Origin: a virus
Direction: 5' to 3' (one strand)
Virus record (IMG/VR): IMGVR_UViG_3300028840_007531
Coordinates: 1 to 38,617 of that record
Length of the DNA stretch: 38,617 nucleotides
Shown here piece by piece: positions 1-8,308 of this stretch. Position 1 is the stretch's first letter; every line of letters starts with the position of its first letter. A program made the translations under genes and the position numbers. The notes beneath the pieces were generated by a model. It saw only the letters and a program-made list of their open reading frames with translations. It made no database searches and had not been told where the DNA came from.

Positions 1-98
1 TTTGGCGGGGTTTGGGTGCAGGACGCGGCTTCGAGGAAGAGGTGTTTCTCGTAGGGCGTCCGTTCGCGGGGCTCCAGGCGACGAGTGTTAGGCTTCAT
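1..98 (-). CDS. hypothetical protein, 3' end outside window
   Basis: The ATG at 98 overlaps the stop of the preceding membrane-protein gene by 11 bases, the tight spacing seen throughout this operon. The visible N-terminus (MKPNTRRLEP, then a basic and acidic stretch, ending in CTQTPPK at the edge) has no motif I recognise. The frame is open to base 1, so the gene continues outside the window. No function can be given. Confidence 0.5.
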   Translation of the reverse strand, partial: MKPNTRRLEPRERTPYEKHLFLEAASCTQTPP

Positions 99-363
99 TT
101 TCGGTGTCTTTGCCCTTGGGTTTCAGGCTGATACAGACCAAACCCACGATGAAGAGGATGACGCCGTAGAGCTCGTGGCCGACTTCAAGGAGGTTGAAGG
201 GGCCTTCATTCAACTCATCCCAGATAAGCCAGAGTCCGCCCCCCGCGAGGAACATACCGATGACGCGCCAATAGTATTTTTTCCACGTTAAAACTAGCAC
301 GGTTGCCATGGTCACGGCGGCGCCGTAGACGGCATACGCGACCACGTTGTTTTCAAGAGGCAT
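88..363 (-). CDS. small membrane protein, possible holin
   Basis: This is a 91-residue protein starting MPLENN. The ATG at 363 is chosen because GAGGTGAT lies just upstream; an in-frame start six codons earlier has no such site. About three hydrophobic segments are visible (near residues 8-25, 32-47 and 65-80), separated by short charged loops. The C-terminus is charged (KPKGKDTENEA). Size and topology resemble phage holins or small inner-membrane proteins, but there is no lysin gene next to it, so a lysis role is only inference. Confidence 0.6.
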   Translation of the reverse strand: MPLENNVVAYAVYGAAVTMATVLVLTWKKYYWRVIGMFLAGGGLWLIWDELNEGPFNLLEVGHELYGVILFIVGLVCISLKPKGKDTENEA

Positions 364-367
364 AACA

Positions 368-625
368 TCACCTCGCTGCATATTTATTCCATAGAAAAGA
401 TATACCTGGAAGCCGGTAGAGCCACGCGGCTAATGTAAATCCTAAATCTAAATCATGAAATAGAACTCGCTCTTTTATGAAGTGATATAGACAAAGATAA
501 CACCAATGTCCAAAAACATCTCGTGGGTTATGCCATATAACTTCACAAAAGGGGAGCCTATGACAATTAGGATAATTACATTTAAAATCAGATGCGGTTA
601 AAGGATGTTTTCGCATAATCTTCAT
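368..625 (-). CDS. small Cys/His-rich protein, putative zinc binding
   Basis: This is an 85-residue protein starting MKIMRKHP four bases after the stop of the radical-SAM fusion gene. AGG sits just before the ATG. Cys16 and Cys21, then Cys27, Cys42 and Cys45, together with His residues, suggest a metal-binding fold. The gene is visibly more AT-rich than its neighbours. It is not a family I can name; it could be a small nucleic-acid-binding protein. Confidence 0.6.
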   Translation of the reverse strand: MKIMRKHPLTASDFKCNYPNCHRLPFCEVIWHNPRDVFGHWCYLCLYHFIKERVLFHDLDLGFTLAAWLYRLPGISFLWNKYAAR

Positions 626-628
626 TAC

Positions 629-3286
629 CTAATATCCCTGTCGGAGTCCCACCAACCGTCCGTAGAGGGTGGGTTTTCCATCGTTGGCGAAGGCGTGCAG
701 CCTCCGAAAACATTCGTCGTAGTAGGGCATCCGCTGGCTACACGTCGCGCAGCATGGGTGACGTCCCGCGCGCTGAAACTTCCGTTGCCATAGGTCGAGT
801 AAGTCCTCGTCATATCTCCCAATCACGCCGTCCACGGGGGAGACGTCGGGGCACTGCAGTACGTCGCCTTCCCACGTGATAGACAGGTTATGCCAGTTGG
901 GGCACGGCCTGCCCTCCGAGAGTTTGCCGGCGGCGTACTGGGTACTCCACATCTGCCGAATCAAGTCGTCCCACGTCAGGGGTTGTTCGGCGTCGAGGCC
1001 CGCGCTCGTCGCCCGATCCAAGCTGAAGTGGAGGGGCCGGATATCATGCGTGTACTGGGCGAAGCGTTTGCGCCATTGGGGCAACTCGTGGAAGTTGAGG
1101 CCGGTCAACACGTAGTTCAAGATGATGCGTTGATTCGGCAACAGGTGATCGGTGACCCATTCCAGGGTGTTGAGGGCATCATGAAATTTATCGTGGCCAT
1201 GCATCATCCGATACGTTTCGCGGGAAGCCGCTGAGATCGTGAAGCGGATGACGTCGATGTGGGGGTTCATCAACAAGTCGCGGTTTTTATATAGCGTTCC
1301 GTTGCTGTAGGCTTCCACCGTCGCATGCGGTTGATACTTATCAAAGAGAGGCGTGATGTCGGGGAGGCGGTGTTCGAGCAGGATTTCGCCATTCATGAAG
1401 GCGCAAATCGTGTCCACGTCAAGGCCGCGGTCACTGAAGTATCGGAGGACGGTTTCCATGACGTCGATGGGCATGTAGCCGCGGCCCCGCCGCTCCGCGA
1501 AGGCGTGTTGGGGGTTACAGTTTTTGGATACAAGGCCATTTGCAATATAGTTATGAGTGTCTGTTTCAAGGTTGTATACAGTTTGTTCTTCTTCAATCTT
1601 TTCAATGCGAATAAAAGATGAAGTTCCATAACATCCTTTTCCAAAAAATGATTGTCGCCTTCGCTGAACCGCGGGATTGGTCATTGCGAAAAAATATACG
1701 GTGGCTTCAAGACCACCTCGAAGACGTATACCGTGTCTTTCCTGTATCCAATCGAAATTTAACGCGGTCAGTGATTCAGTAATTCTTTTTAATATTGCCT
1801 CATCATAATTGGTTATACGTATGACATCACTATATGAGCCTTCTGCATCAAAGATTCCTGCTAAATATCCACGATAAAAATCTTTGTCGTGTATCCAATA
1901 CTTCACGATATTAATCATATTATTGTATATTGTGCGATTATTGCAGGGTATTGCTATTAAATCATCTCCTGTCTTGTTTTTATGTGGACGAGGCTTCACA
2001 GTTAAACCAGTATATTTCAAGAAACGATCAATGATTTCATAGTCTTTCACGGCCAAACGAAAATAATAATTTACGTCGGTTTGAGGGTTATAACCGCGGT
2101 TGCGAGGATATTTTTTGAGACATCCATCGCCTTCAATTATTCCTCTCAGCCAGCCCGATTTATAGGCATTGTTTGCTTCAAAAATGGTTGGAGGTGATAA
2201 CCATTTTATTCGTTGATTTGTTGATGTATTATATTTTATTGCTGGACGATATCGACTGTGTTTGTCAAGCCATCGATGGTTGGGCGTACATATTACTGAG
2301 CTTTTTTCTGTGATAAAACGAATAACTCGGCTTTTTCGTTTAAATGTTTTACGAACAGTAGTTTTAACATATTTCCAATGTCCTTCTTCTGGTTTATGTA
2401 ATCCGATAACTTGGTCACCAATTTCAATATGTTGAATTGGCTTCCAAGATAAATCACCCATTAAAACCAAAGTATCTTTACCAAGACAATAAATACAATT
2501 CAAGTTACAATAATTATGCGTGTCCAGTTGAATCGTGGTGGGGTGCCGCGCCCACCGGGGGACGCCGTACCGCATCCGATGAAGTATTCGTTTTCGTATA
2601 ACGGGATTTGTGAGTAAATAGTACAGTCCCCGTGGCCACGTGAGGCCACGGCGGATCCAGAGGTATTCCCGCCACTCGTCGGCGAAGGGGTTGAGGGGCA
2701 GTTTCCTCGCCCACGCGTAGAGGTAGCCGAGGATCTTGGTGAGGTTGCCTTCGACGGCGCGGTCCTGTATGTAGGTGTCGAGGGGCCACCCCACGCGGTA
2801 GCAGTCGTGGCCCTCCTCCCATCGCCGCTTGATGTTTTCTTGCGGCCACTTCAGAATCGTGGGTTTGCACACCCAGTCGGATAAGAGGCATTTTAATCCC
2901 CGCATCTCGAAGACGTAGTGGGGGAGGCTGTCCTCCATGTCGGTTTCGTTCCACCGCCCCAGCATGGCGAGGAAGGGTTGCATGCGGATGAGGAGGCCCG
3001 CGCCCATCCCCATGATATCATAGTCCGCCGCGATGTTTTCTTCGAGGAAATCAGGGGGAAAGAGGATGTCGTCGTCGGCTTTCAGCAGCCAATCGTATTG
3101 CGTTAAATCGATGTGGTCGAGGACCTCGTTGATGGCTTCGCCGACCCGCTGCCCCACACTCTTCCACCATACGCCGGGTTTATCCGCGATATAAATGTCG
3201 GGTTGCAGGGTTTGGGCGAAGAGGCTGTCGAGGGTGCGCTGGGCGTCCTCGACGCGGCGGGTGACGACGATGGCGAGGGCCTTCAT
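629..3286 (-). CDS. GT2 glycosyltransferase / radical-SAM fusion with intein
   Basis: This 885-residue precursor should become about 562 residues after splicing. Residues 1-230 look like a GT2 glycosyltransferase, with an N-terminal beta-alpha nucleotide-binding start and an acidic DDD at 70-72 (KADDDILFPPDF). From residue 250 there is a radical-SAM domain. Its CxxxCxxC cluster motif uses Cys260 and Cys264, and the third Cys is supplied only after the intein (residues 267-589) is removed, when Cys590 joins Ile265-Tyr266. The C-terminus has a SPASM-like Cys set (CPNW, LQCPD, then CCATC), typical of auxiliary cluster domains. The gene overlaps the start of its 3' neighbour in the operon by four bases. 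Neighbouring genes point to glycan modification. The fused enzyme presumably transfers or modifies a sugar or a peptide/lipid-linked precursor; the substrate is unknown. Confidence 0.85.
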   Translation of the reverse strand: MKALAIVVTRRVEDAQRTLDSLFAQTLQPDIYIADKPGVWWKSVGQRVGEAINEVLDHIDLTQYDWLLKADDDILFPPDFLEENIAADYDIMGMGAGLLIRMQPFLAMLGRWNETDMEDSLPHYVFEMRGLKCLLSDWVCKPTILKWPQENIKRRWEEGHDCYRVGWPLDTYIQDRAVEGNLTKILGYLYAWARKLPLNPFADEWREYLWIRRGLTWPRGLYYLLTNPVIRKRILHRMRYGVPRWARHPTTIQLDTHNYCNLNCIYCLGKDTLVLMGDLSWKPIQHIEIGDQVIGLHKPEEGHWKYVKTTVRKTFKRKSRVIRFITEKSSVICTPNHRWLDKHSRYRPAIKYNTSTNQRIKWLSPPTIFEANNAYKSGWLRGIIEGDGCLKKYPRNRGYNPQTDVNYYFRLAVKDYEIIDRFLKYTGLTVKPRPHKNKTGDDLIAIPCNNRTIYNNMINIVKYWIHDKDFYRGYLAGIFDAEGSYSDVIRITNYDEAILKRITESLTALNFDWIQERHGIRLRGGLEATVYFFAMTNPAVQRRRQSFFGKGCYGTSSFIRIEKIEEEQTVYNLETDTHNYIANGLVSKNCNPQHAFAERRGRGYMPIDVMETVLRYFSDRGLDVDTICAFMNGEILLEHRLPDITPLFDKYQPHATVEAYSNGTLYKNRDLLMNPHIDVIRFTISAASRETYRMMHGHDKFHDALNTLEWVTDHLLPNQRIILNYVLTGLNFHELPQWRKRFAQYTHDIRPLHFSLDRATSAGLDAEQPLTWDDLIRQMWSTQYAAGKLSEGRPCPNWHNLSITWEGDVLQCPDVSPVDGVIGRYDEDLLDLWQRKFQRAGRHPCCATCSQRMPYYDECFRRLHAFANDGKPTLYGRLVGLRQGY
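1520..2488 (-). mobile_element. LAGLIDADG homing intein within the radical-SAM motif
   Basis: The element encodes 323 residues, Cys267 to Asn589 of the host protein. Block A starts at CLGKDTLVLM. Block B is TPNH (334-337) with the expected Thr and His. Two dodecapeptide motifs, LRGIIEGDG (380-388) and LAGIFDAEG (475-483), mark a LAGLIDADG homing endonuclease. Block F reads VYNLETDTHNYIANG, and block G ends SKN followed by extein Cys590. The penultimate residue is Lys rather than the usual His. The DNA is clearly more AT-rich than the flanking extein, consistent with acquisition by homing. Removal restores the sequence CNLNCIYCNPQ. Confidence 0.93.
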
Positions 3287-4374
3287 CGGCGAAGCCTCTT
3301 GACGAAGTTCAAGCCGTAGCGCCCCACACGAAGCAGATTATACGCCCAGTCATTCGTGGCATATCTAGAGTTCGGAACCACGGGCTGCTCAATGTATTCA
3401 TTAAATTCGTGGATAGATAACCCTAGGCTCTCAATGAAAAACTGGTGGTCATAGAGGAATTGATTAACGTCTTCATAGGGCGGCAACGCAAGTTTCTGTA
3501 GGGCTTCACCCCGCGTCATCTGCCCACTACAGATCATCGACGAGAAGTGGGGTTTCCGCTTGTCCCACCCCGTCCGCCAAGGCAGAATGAATTGTTGGTA
3601 GAGGCGGGTGCAGATGCATTCGCCGTGCTTGTTGCCATAGTCACGCCACCCCCATTCTTTCACCAATATACTTTTAGCAATATTTCGATTATATTGCATG
3701 TGGTTGAGGGGCGCTACGGTCGTGATCTTCCGCATGAGCCGGCTGTACCGCCAGAGGCTCATCGTTGGGAAGGTCTTGAGAGGTATCGTGCCGTGGTGCT
3801 TATGGATATCCAGGATGTTTTTGCGGTCTTTGGCGCGGTAGCCCCAGTGCCGTGGGAGGATGCCCTCCGTCGCCCAGTTGCTCCCCGACAACACGTATTT
3901 CATACCGTTGGTTTCCGCCACCGAGTAGGTGGAGGCGATGATGGCGTGATCGCAGATCGCCTCAAGGTTCAAGACGCCGCTCTTGAGGTAGGCCCGCTTT
4001 AAATCATAGATTTCCTCGACGTCGCAGGAGAGGGGCAGGTAATCCCAACCCGTGTGCTCCACGACTCGCTGGATATTCCAGTGGGCTTCCTCGGTGTCAA
4101 AGCCGTTGTCGAGGTGCGTGAGCAGCACCCGAAGCCCCGCCCGTGAAGCGAGGTAGGCTACGTAACTAGAGTCGATGCCACCGCTGATGCCGAGCAACGC
4201 ATCATATTTTGGGTGATGATTCTGTTTGATGGTCTTGAAGACCGATGGCAAGTCGTCTCGCATCACGTGTTTGGCCTTCACAAAAAATTCGTGGCAGTAG
4301 TTACAGATGCCCTGTTCGTCGAAGACGATGAAGGGATCCGTAGAGTCCATGACGCATCGTGTACACACCGTCAT
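3283..4374 (-). CDS. N-acetyl sugar amidotransferase-like PP-loop enzyme (WbpG-like)
   Basis: This is a 363-residue protein. The N-terminus carries a zinc-binding pair CTRC (Cys4, Cys7) and CNYC (Cys24, Cys27), followed by a PP-loop ATP-pyrophosphatase signature SGGIDSS at 64-70. This arrangement is that of the WbpG / N-acetyl sugar amidotransferase family, which moves ammonia onto an activated nucleotide sugar to form acetamidino groups in surface polysaccharides. The start overlaps the upstream GT2 gene by 74 bases; the conserved CTRCVMD start supports this choice. No glutaminase partner (HisH-like) is visible in the window, so the ammonia donor would come from the host. Such an enzyme is unusual in a tail-gene neighbourhood. 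Confidence 0.82.
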   Translation of the reverse strand: MTVCTRCVMDSTDPFIVFDEQGICNYCHEFFVKAKHVMRDDLPSVFKTIKQNHHPKYDALLGISGGIDSSYVAYLASRAGLRVLLTHLDNGFDTEEAHWNIQRVVEHTGWDYLPLSCDVEEIYDLKRAYLKSGVLNLEAICDHAIIASTYSVAETNGMKYVLSGSNWATEGILPRHWGYRAKDRKNILDIHKHHGTIPLKTFPTMSLWRYSRLMRKITTVAPLNHMQYNRNIAKSILVKEWGWRDYGNKHGECICTRLYQQFILPWRTGWDKRKPHFSSMICSGQMTRGEALQKLALPPYEDVNQFLYDHQFFIESLGLSIHEFNEYIEQPVVPNSRYATNDWAYNLLRVGRYGLNFVKRLRR

Positions 4375-5173
4375 GTAATCCCAACTTACATTCCAACGCG
4401 GAGACGTACCGCATGATTCGCTGTTTCATCCGTCGCTGTCGCGCTCCGCGGATATACGACGCGATCGGCATCTGCGGAACTTTTTTTAGTCGATAGGTGA
4501 GCTGCCCCACCAAGATCGATGTGGCGAGTCGAGGCGATTCGCCACGCGTGATGTCAAAGAATATGCGTCCGAGGGTGGCGATGAGGGGGGATCCTAGCAG
4601 GTGCTCGGCGTGACCGTAGGAGTACACGGTTTTGCGTCGGTGACCAATCAACTCGGTTTTAATGGGATACATTCGGTATTTGATGCCGAGTTGGTCCATG
4701 CGGTAGAGCATCCAGCTATCCCACGCCAAATTCGGGGGTAGCGGCATCAACTGCCGCATAAGCGACGCCGACATCACCCGCCCGCTACCGCGGGGGGCGT
4801 AGGTGTCCGCGTAGGTGTCCGTGTACCCTGATACCAGCGCCACTTTGTCTCGCTGCATCCAAGTGATGAGGGTTTCAAGGTAGTCTGGGGGGTAGCGGTG
4901 GTGGCACCCGCTAATCATGTAGTAATCTGATAAAGGAGCCGCGCGGTACGCCATGTTCACGAGGACGGCGACGCGGTCATAGCTCCGAGGCTCGCGGCGT
5001 GTATACCGCACGTGGACGGCACCGTATTCTTTGATGATGTCGGGGGTACGATCCACGCTGGCGTCATCGGCAATTATTACCGTTGCGGTAATAGATTGAT
5101 TCCTCAAACTGTCGAGGGTGGCGGATAGCGTGGCTTCCCCGTCGCGGCAGGGAATCAACACGGAAACAGACAT
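4301..5173 (-). CDS. GT2-family glycosyltransferase
   Basis: This 290-residue protein begins with the GT-A beta1 strand SVSVLIPCRDGE, followed by IIADDAS with Asp36 and Asp37, the usual uridine-binding acidic pair of GT2 enzymes. The position where most GT2 proteins have a metal-binding DXD reads ISGCHHRYPPDYLE, so the canonical DXD is missing or replaced. That could mean an altered metal requirement or loss of activity. The C-terminal third is basic and could lie on a membrane. It forms a unit with the two genes downstream and probably acts on host surface glycan or a virion glycan. Confidence 0.8.
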   Translation of the reverse strand: MSVSVLIPCRDGEATLSATLDSLRNQSITATVIIADDASVDRTPDIIKEYGAVHVRYTRREPRSYDRVAVLVNMAYRAAPLSDYYMISGCHHRYPPDYLETLITWMQRDKVALVSGYTDTYADTYAPRGSGRVMSASLMRQLMPLPPNLAWDSWMLYRMDQLGIKYRMYPIKTELIGHRRKTVYSYGHAEHLLGSPLIATLGRIFFDITRGESPRLATSILVGQLTYRLKKVPQMPIASYIRGARQRRMKQRIMRYVSALECKLGLHDGVYTMRHGLYGSLHRLRRTGHL

Positions 5174-5179
5174 GGTTAC

Positions 5180-5701
5180 TTAACTCGCCATTAACTCAAC
5201 GACGTATTGGCGAATCTCGTTGCGGAAGGCCGCCGTCAACGACATCACGTAGGCTGGCGTCGCGGGCAAGGAATACGCGTTCGTAGTGGAGGCAACGTTC
5301 ACGGCGTCGCGGCCCAGTAAGGCGTCCCGCAGGGTTTGAATGAGGCTGTCTGCCCACGCCGTATCCGCGATGATTTCAACGGCCTTGATCTTCCAGCTAC
5401 GGATCAACCCGTATTGGTGGACGTCATTCACGTAGACGCCATCTACCCAGCGGTCAGTTTCCACCATCTGGCTTCGATATCGCACCGAAATATCCGTGGC
5501 CTTCACCAGCGAGTCCGCGAGGTAGAGGCCCACGGACAAGGATTCACCTTGCACGGTGACGTCTCGATACTGGTCTTCGTCAAGGAACAGCGATAGTTCG
5601 GCGCTTCCCGCTCCGTAGTCGGTGGGCGTCGCCGCGACGCCTTGGATGGTGACGTCGCGGGCTTCATCGCCATCCCATGTCGTGATATGGGTTTCGCTCA
5701 C
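5180..5701 (-). CDS. tail protein sharing a C-terminal module with 9034-9855
   Basis: This is a 173-residue protein. The last ~75 residues (from RSWKIKAVEI) align by eye with the C-terminus of the protein at 9034-9855 (RAWQLKCQEE). Shared features are a W/T-DS-ALRDA-GR-V pattern and a final beta strand. The N-terminal half is beta-rich with repeated DVTIQG / DVTVQG strands. It is probably a component of the distal tail or an adhesin assembly. It is the last tail gene before the glycan module. The exact role is unknown. Confidence 0.7.
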   Translation of the reverse strand: MSETHITTWDGDEARDVTIQGVAATPTDYGAGSAELSLFLDEDQYRDVTVQGESLSVGLYLADSLVKATDISVRYRSQMVETDRWVDGVYVNDVHQYGLIRSWKIKAVEIIADTAWADSLIQTLRDALLGRDAVNVASTTNAYSLPATPAYVMSLTAAFRNEIRQYVVELMAS

Positions 5702-5711
5702 GGGGGTTCAC

Positions 5712-6527
5712 CTAGAGGAGAAGGGTGATGGCCCGCCCCATCGTCGCGCTGCCGCCGCCCACCGTTGCTTGGGCTTCGCCGAGGAAGTCGTCAACATCAC
5801 TCTTCGTCGTCGCAATCACGATGTCGGTATGGTACACGTACTTCGCGTTTTGGTTAAGCCCCGTATAGAGACCACATTTGAACCGGTGGTTAGCATAGCC
5901 GTCTGCGACATCGGTGGGGCACATGCGGTAGTCACCGGAGTCATCAACGATTTTGTCGCCGTCATACCACAGTTCAAACTGGCCGTCCTCAACGCAGTTG
6001 AGGTGGTAGATGTGGGTGAAGGGTCGTCCCCGAATCAAATCATAGTATTCATAAGTTGTGGTCACAAACTCGCTGATACTATAATCGTATTTTCGGTATT
6101 TCCACCGCACCTCTTGGTTACTATATTGGACGTAGAAGGCGACGCCCCACGTGCCATGCTCCTTCAACTGGAACAAGCAGCAGCCTTGTGGCCAACAATC
6201 CGTTCCGTAAATTGTGTAGAAGTCCGATGGTAGATAGGTGCGAAGGCCATAATAGAGGTCTGAATCATCTTCACGGAAGCTCCCAGACCCCGGATAATTA
6301 TCGCTGCGACTGACCTCGGCGCGGCACTTACAGTCGGTGCTCGGGTCCGATGGATAGGTGGGGTCCACGACGTGAGCTTTCAACCACGTTCGACCAAGAA
6401 ATGATTCCAGCGTCAACGTCGAGTACGGTGGGTCGTCCTGCACCAGTCCTCCACCGCCTTCGGAAAAGATGTCCACGCCTTCGGGTTCGAGAAATCGTGT
6501 GCTGAAGCGAATGGTCATCCATCTCAC
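5712..6527 (-). CDS. polysaccharide-lyase-fold tail protein (heparin lyase I-like)
   Basis: This 271-residue protein resembles the concanavalin-like beta-jelly-roll of the Polysacc_lyase family. It has a RAEVSR motif near residue 70, YYGLRTYLPSDF, LFQLKEHGTWG, a FELWYDGDKIVDD strand and a terminal CGLYTGLNQN ... YHTDIVIA strand. Six or more Cys residues suggest disulfides or metal sites. The protein ends in a Gly-rich linker and hydrophobic tail (GGGSATMGRAITLLL). Its place among tail-tip genes suggests a depolymerase or sugar-binding adhesin that engages capsular or cell-wall polysaccharide. The start is GTG in a GTGA overlap with the upstream stop; an ATG three codons in is possible. Catalytic activity is unproven. 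Confidence 0.72.
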   Translation of the reverse strand: MRWMTIRFSTRFLEPEGVDIFSEGGGGLVQDDPPYSTLTLESFLGRTWLKAHVVDPTYPSDPSTDCKCRAEVSRSDNYPGSGSFREDDSDLYYGLRTYLPSDFYTIYGTDCWPQGCCLFQLKEHGTWGVAFYVQYSNQEVRWKYRKYDYSISEFVTTTYEYYDLIRGRPFTHIYHLNCVEDGQFELWYDGDKIVDDSGDYRMCPTDVADGYANHRFKCGLYTGLNQNAKYVYHTDIVIATTKSDVDDFLGEAQATVGGGSATMGRAITLLL

Positions 6528-7246
6528 GCGCCACTGAAGTCGTATTGGACGATGAGGACGAACGTTGACGTGTAGTGAACTTCATTCGCGTCGTTGCTAT
6601 CCACTTGCCACCTGAACGTCACGGTTTCACCGGTGTCGATGCCCGTCACGTTCTCCACGAGGATGAGTGAATCGTTTTCTCCGTCAACGGCTGGTAATGT
6701 CACAGGCGGACTCGTGGTGAGGTCGCGGATATCCGTCCATCCTCCACCAGCAATGTTCTTTTGCAGCGTGACGCCGACATCGTGGGCGTTGGCGCTCTGG
6801 TTATTCGCTTTGATAATGGCTACAACGGCCGCAGAGAGCAGAGTGGAGTTTGTTGGAAAGGTCACGGTGACAGTGGTTGGGTTTGTGAGAGCCGTTTCTG
6901 AGGCGCTGCTGACGCTGTCGCTCTCCGTTTCAAAGGGGTAGCGACGGGTAAAGACTTGGTTACGGATCTCTTCAACGAGTTGCTCCATGCCCTTCTCCAC
7001 GAAGTAGGTGAAGGTCTTATGGAACTTGGGGTCGCTGCAATACGCGTAGAACGTCCATTCGCCTGCGGTATCGGGTGTCCACGAAACACTGTAAATTCCG
7101 TAGGCGATGTGACTCATTGACCCCGACGTGAACTGTCCATCCGCTTCATCGTACACTCTGTAGTTCACGGTGGCGCCGGTATCGGGATCACCGCTGTCAT
7201 CAAGCACCTGGACCTTCGTTTCGACGGCTTCATTAATTTTTAGCAT
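6524..7246 (-). CDS. tail protein with N-terminal Ig-like module, paralogue of 8296-9030
   Basis: This is a 240-residue protein. Residues 1-90 are nearly the same as the first 90 of the protein at 8296-9030 (shared blocks: QVLD, SGDP, SGSMSHIA, GEWTFYA, PKFHK). They form an Ig-like beta sandwich. The C-terminal part is different and ends in beta strands with FRWQVDSND. The conserved N-terminus probably docks the protein to the tail tip, while the variable C-terminus could contact the host. The start ATG at 7246 has weak upstream signals in an AT-rich 41-base gap. Confidence 0.75.
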   Translation of the reverse strand: MLKINEAVETKVQVLDDSGDPDTGATVNYRVYDEADGQFTSGSMSHIAYGIYSVSWTPDTAGEWTFYAYCSDPKFHKTFTYFVEKGMEQLVEEIRNQVFTRRYPFETESDSVSSASETALTNPTTVTVTFPTNSTLLSAAVVAIIKANNQSANAHDVGVTLQKNIAGGGWTDIRDLTTSPPVTLPAVDGENDSLILVENVTGIDTGETVTFRWQVDSNDANEVHYTSTFVLIVQYDFSGA

Positions 7247-7287
7247 TTTTCTTTTTCACCTTTTCATTAAATTATTTGTTACCTTCT

Positions 7288-7980
7288 TTACAGCATTCCA
7301 AGGAACTGCATGATGCTAGCAATTCCACCCCCAGCGCCTCCTTCACTTTCTTCTTCCTGTTCTTCTGGCTCAATCATTGAATCTGCAACGATGACACGGT
7401 CGAGGTAAAGTTCAACGGCTTCTGCGCAGTCTGGAATCCCAACTTCAACCCGTTCAATGTTTCCGTACAATGACGAATCGACGTTGAGAATTTCTAAGTC
7501 AAGGACGTCGTTGAGGTACACGCGGTGAATTCCAGCGGTGCTATGGATCTTCGTGTAGAGCTGGATGAAATACCATTGCCCGGTCATCAGGGCGGAGCCG
7601 TAGCCAGCAGTCAACCAATCTTCACCATCTTTGCCTTCAAGTCGAAGCCGTGTCGTTTCTGGAGAACCCCCAGTTTTTATACGAAGTTGTGAGACATTGT
7701 ACGACCCACGGTGGATGAGGCACATTTGCCGGTTGCCCGTTGGAAGCGATAAGAATTTGACGTAGATTGCCGTGTAGATTTCGCTGAGATCTAGCGTTTC
7801 TCCGTCGTTAAAGTACACATATGCGTACAGACCATCGGCATCCGTTTCAAAGTGGGCGTGGTATGTACCGAGGTAGGGGTCGGTTGAGAGAACCTCAGAT
7901 GTACAACCAGAGCTGGTGACGGTGCCATCGAAATCGGAAAGGTCGTTGCCTTCGAAACCAGTGTTCAGGTATTCGGTCAT
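7288..7980 (-). CDS. LamG/concanavalin-like tail adhesin
   Basis: This 230-residue protein has a jelly-roll pattern typical of LamG-like phage proteins: an initial NTGFEGNDLSDFDGTV, a central ETLDLSEIYTAIYVKF strand, a WYFIQLYTKIH strand, HRVYLNDVLDLE, and a terminal strand LYLDRVIVAD. The C-terminus is an acidic EEQEEESEGG linker followed by a hydrophobic tail GGGIASIMQFLGML, similar in style to the tail of the lyase-fold protein at 5712-6527. It is probably a sugar-binding fibre or decoration of the tail tip. Confidence 0.72.
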   Translation of the reverse strand: MTEYLNTGFEGNDLSDFDGTVTSSGCTSEVLSTDPYLGTYHAHFETDADGLYAYVYFNDGETLDLSEIYTAIYVKFLSLPTGNRQMCLIHRGSYNVSQLRIKTGGSPETTRLRLEGKDGEDWLTAGYGSALMTGQWYFIQLYTKIHSTAGIHRVYLNDVLDLEILNVDSSLYGNIERVEVGIPDCAEAVELYLDRVIVADSMIEPEEQEEESEGGAGGGIASIMQFLGML

Positions 7981-7992
7981 TCGTTCTCCCCT

Positions 7993-8308
7993 TCATGGTA
8001 AGCAAAGGTATTCGGCAATCGCCAATATTTTTTTCAACACAAGTGATTTCACACGCCCAAGGTTTTTGGGTATGCAAAGGACGTAAAGTTGTTTCACGGG
8101 AAATTCTGTATCCATTTTACCGTACCACACTCTCCTCGTCGGGCAACGAAGACATGTCAAGTGAGGGCGTCGCAGTCGGTGACCACATAGGGTGGTACAC
8201 GCAAAACTTAATGCGGATTTCGATTTGTCCTCTCCAATTGTGATGTTGAATTTTGCGTTTTCTCCGTTGAAGGAAATGCTTGATGGCATCGTAGTCTACG
8301 GCTTCCAT
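7993..8308 (-). pseudogene. small hypothetical gene split by a frameshift
   Basis: Two overlapping frames each hold half of a sensible protein. One frame starts at ATG 8308 (MEAVDYDAIKHFLQRRKRK) and stops at 8117 soon after LPDEESVV. The other frame reads on from about 8135 as WYGKMDTEFPVKQL through to a stop at 7993. A one-base shift near 8125-8140 would join them into about 105 residues. There is no obvious slippery motif, so this is either a real mutation or a sequencing error. The function is unknown. Alternatively the 98-residue frame starting at 8289 is read by itself. Confidence 0.4.
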
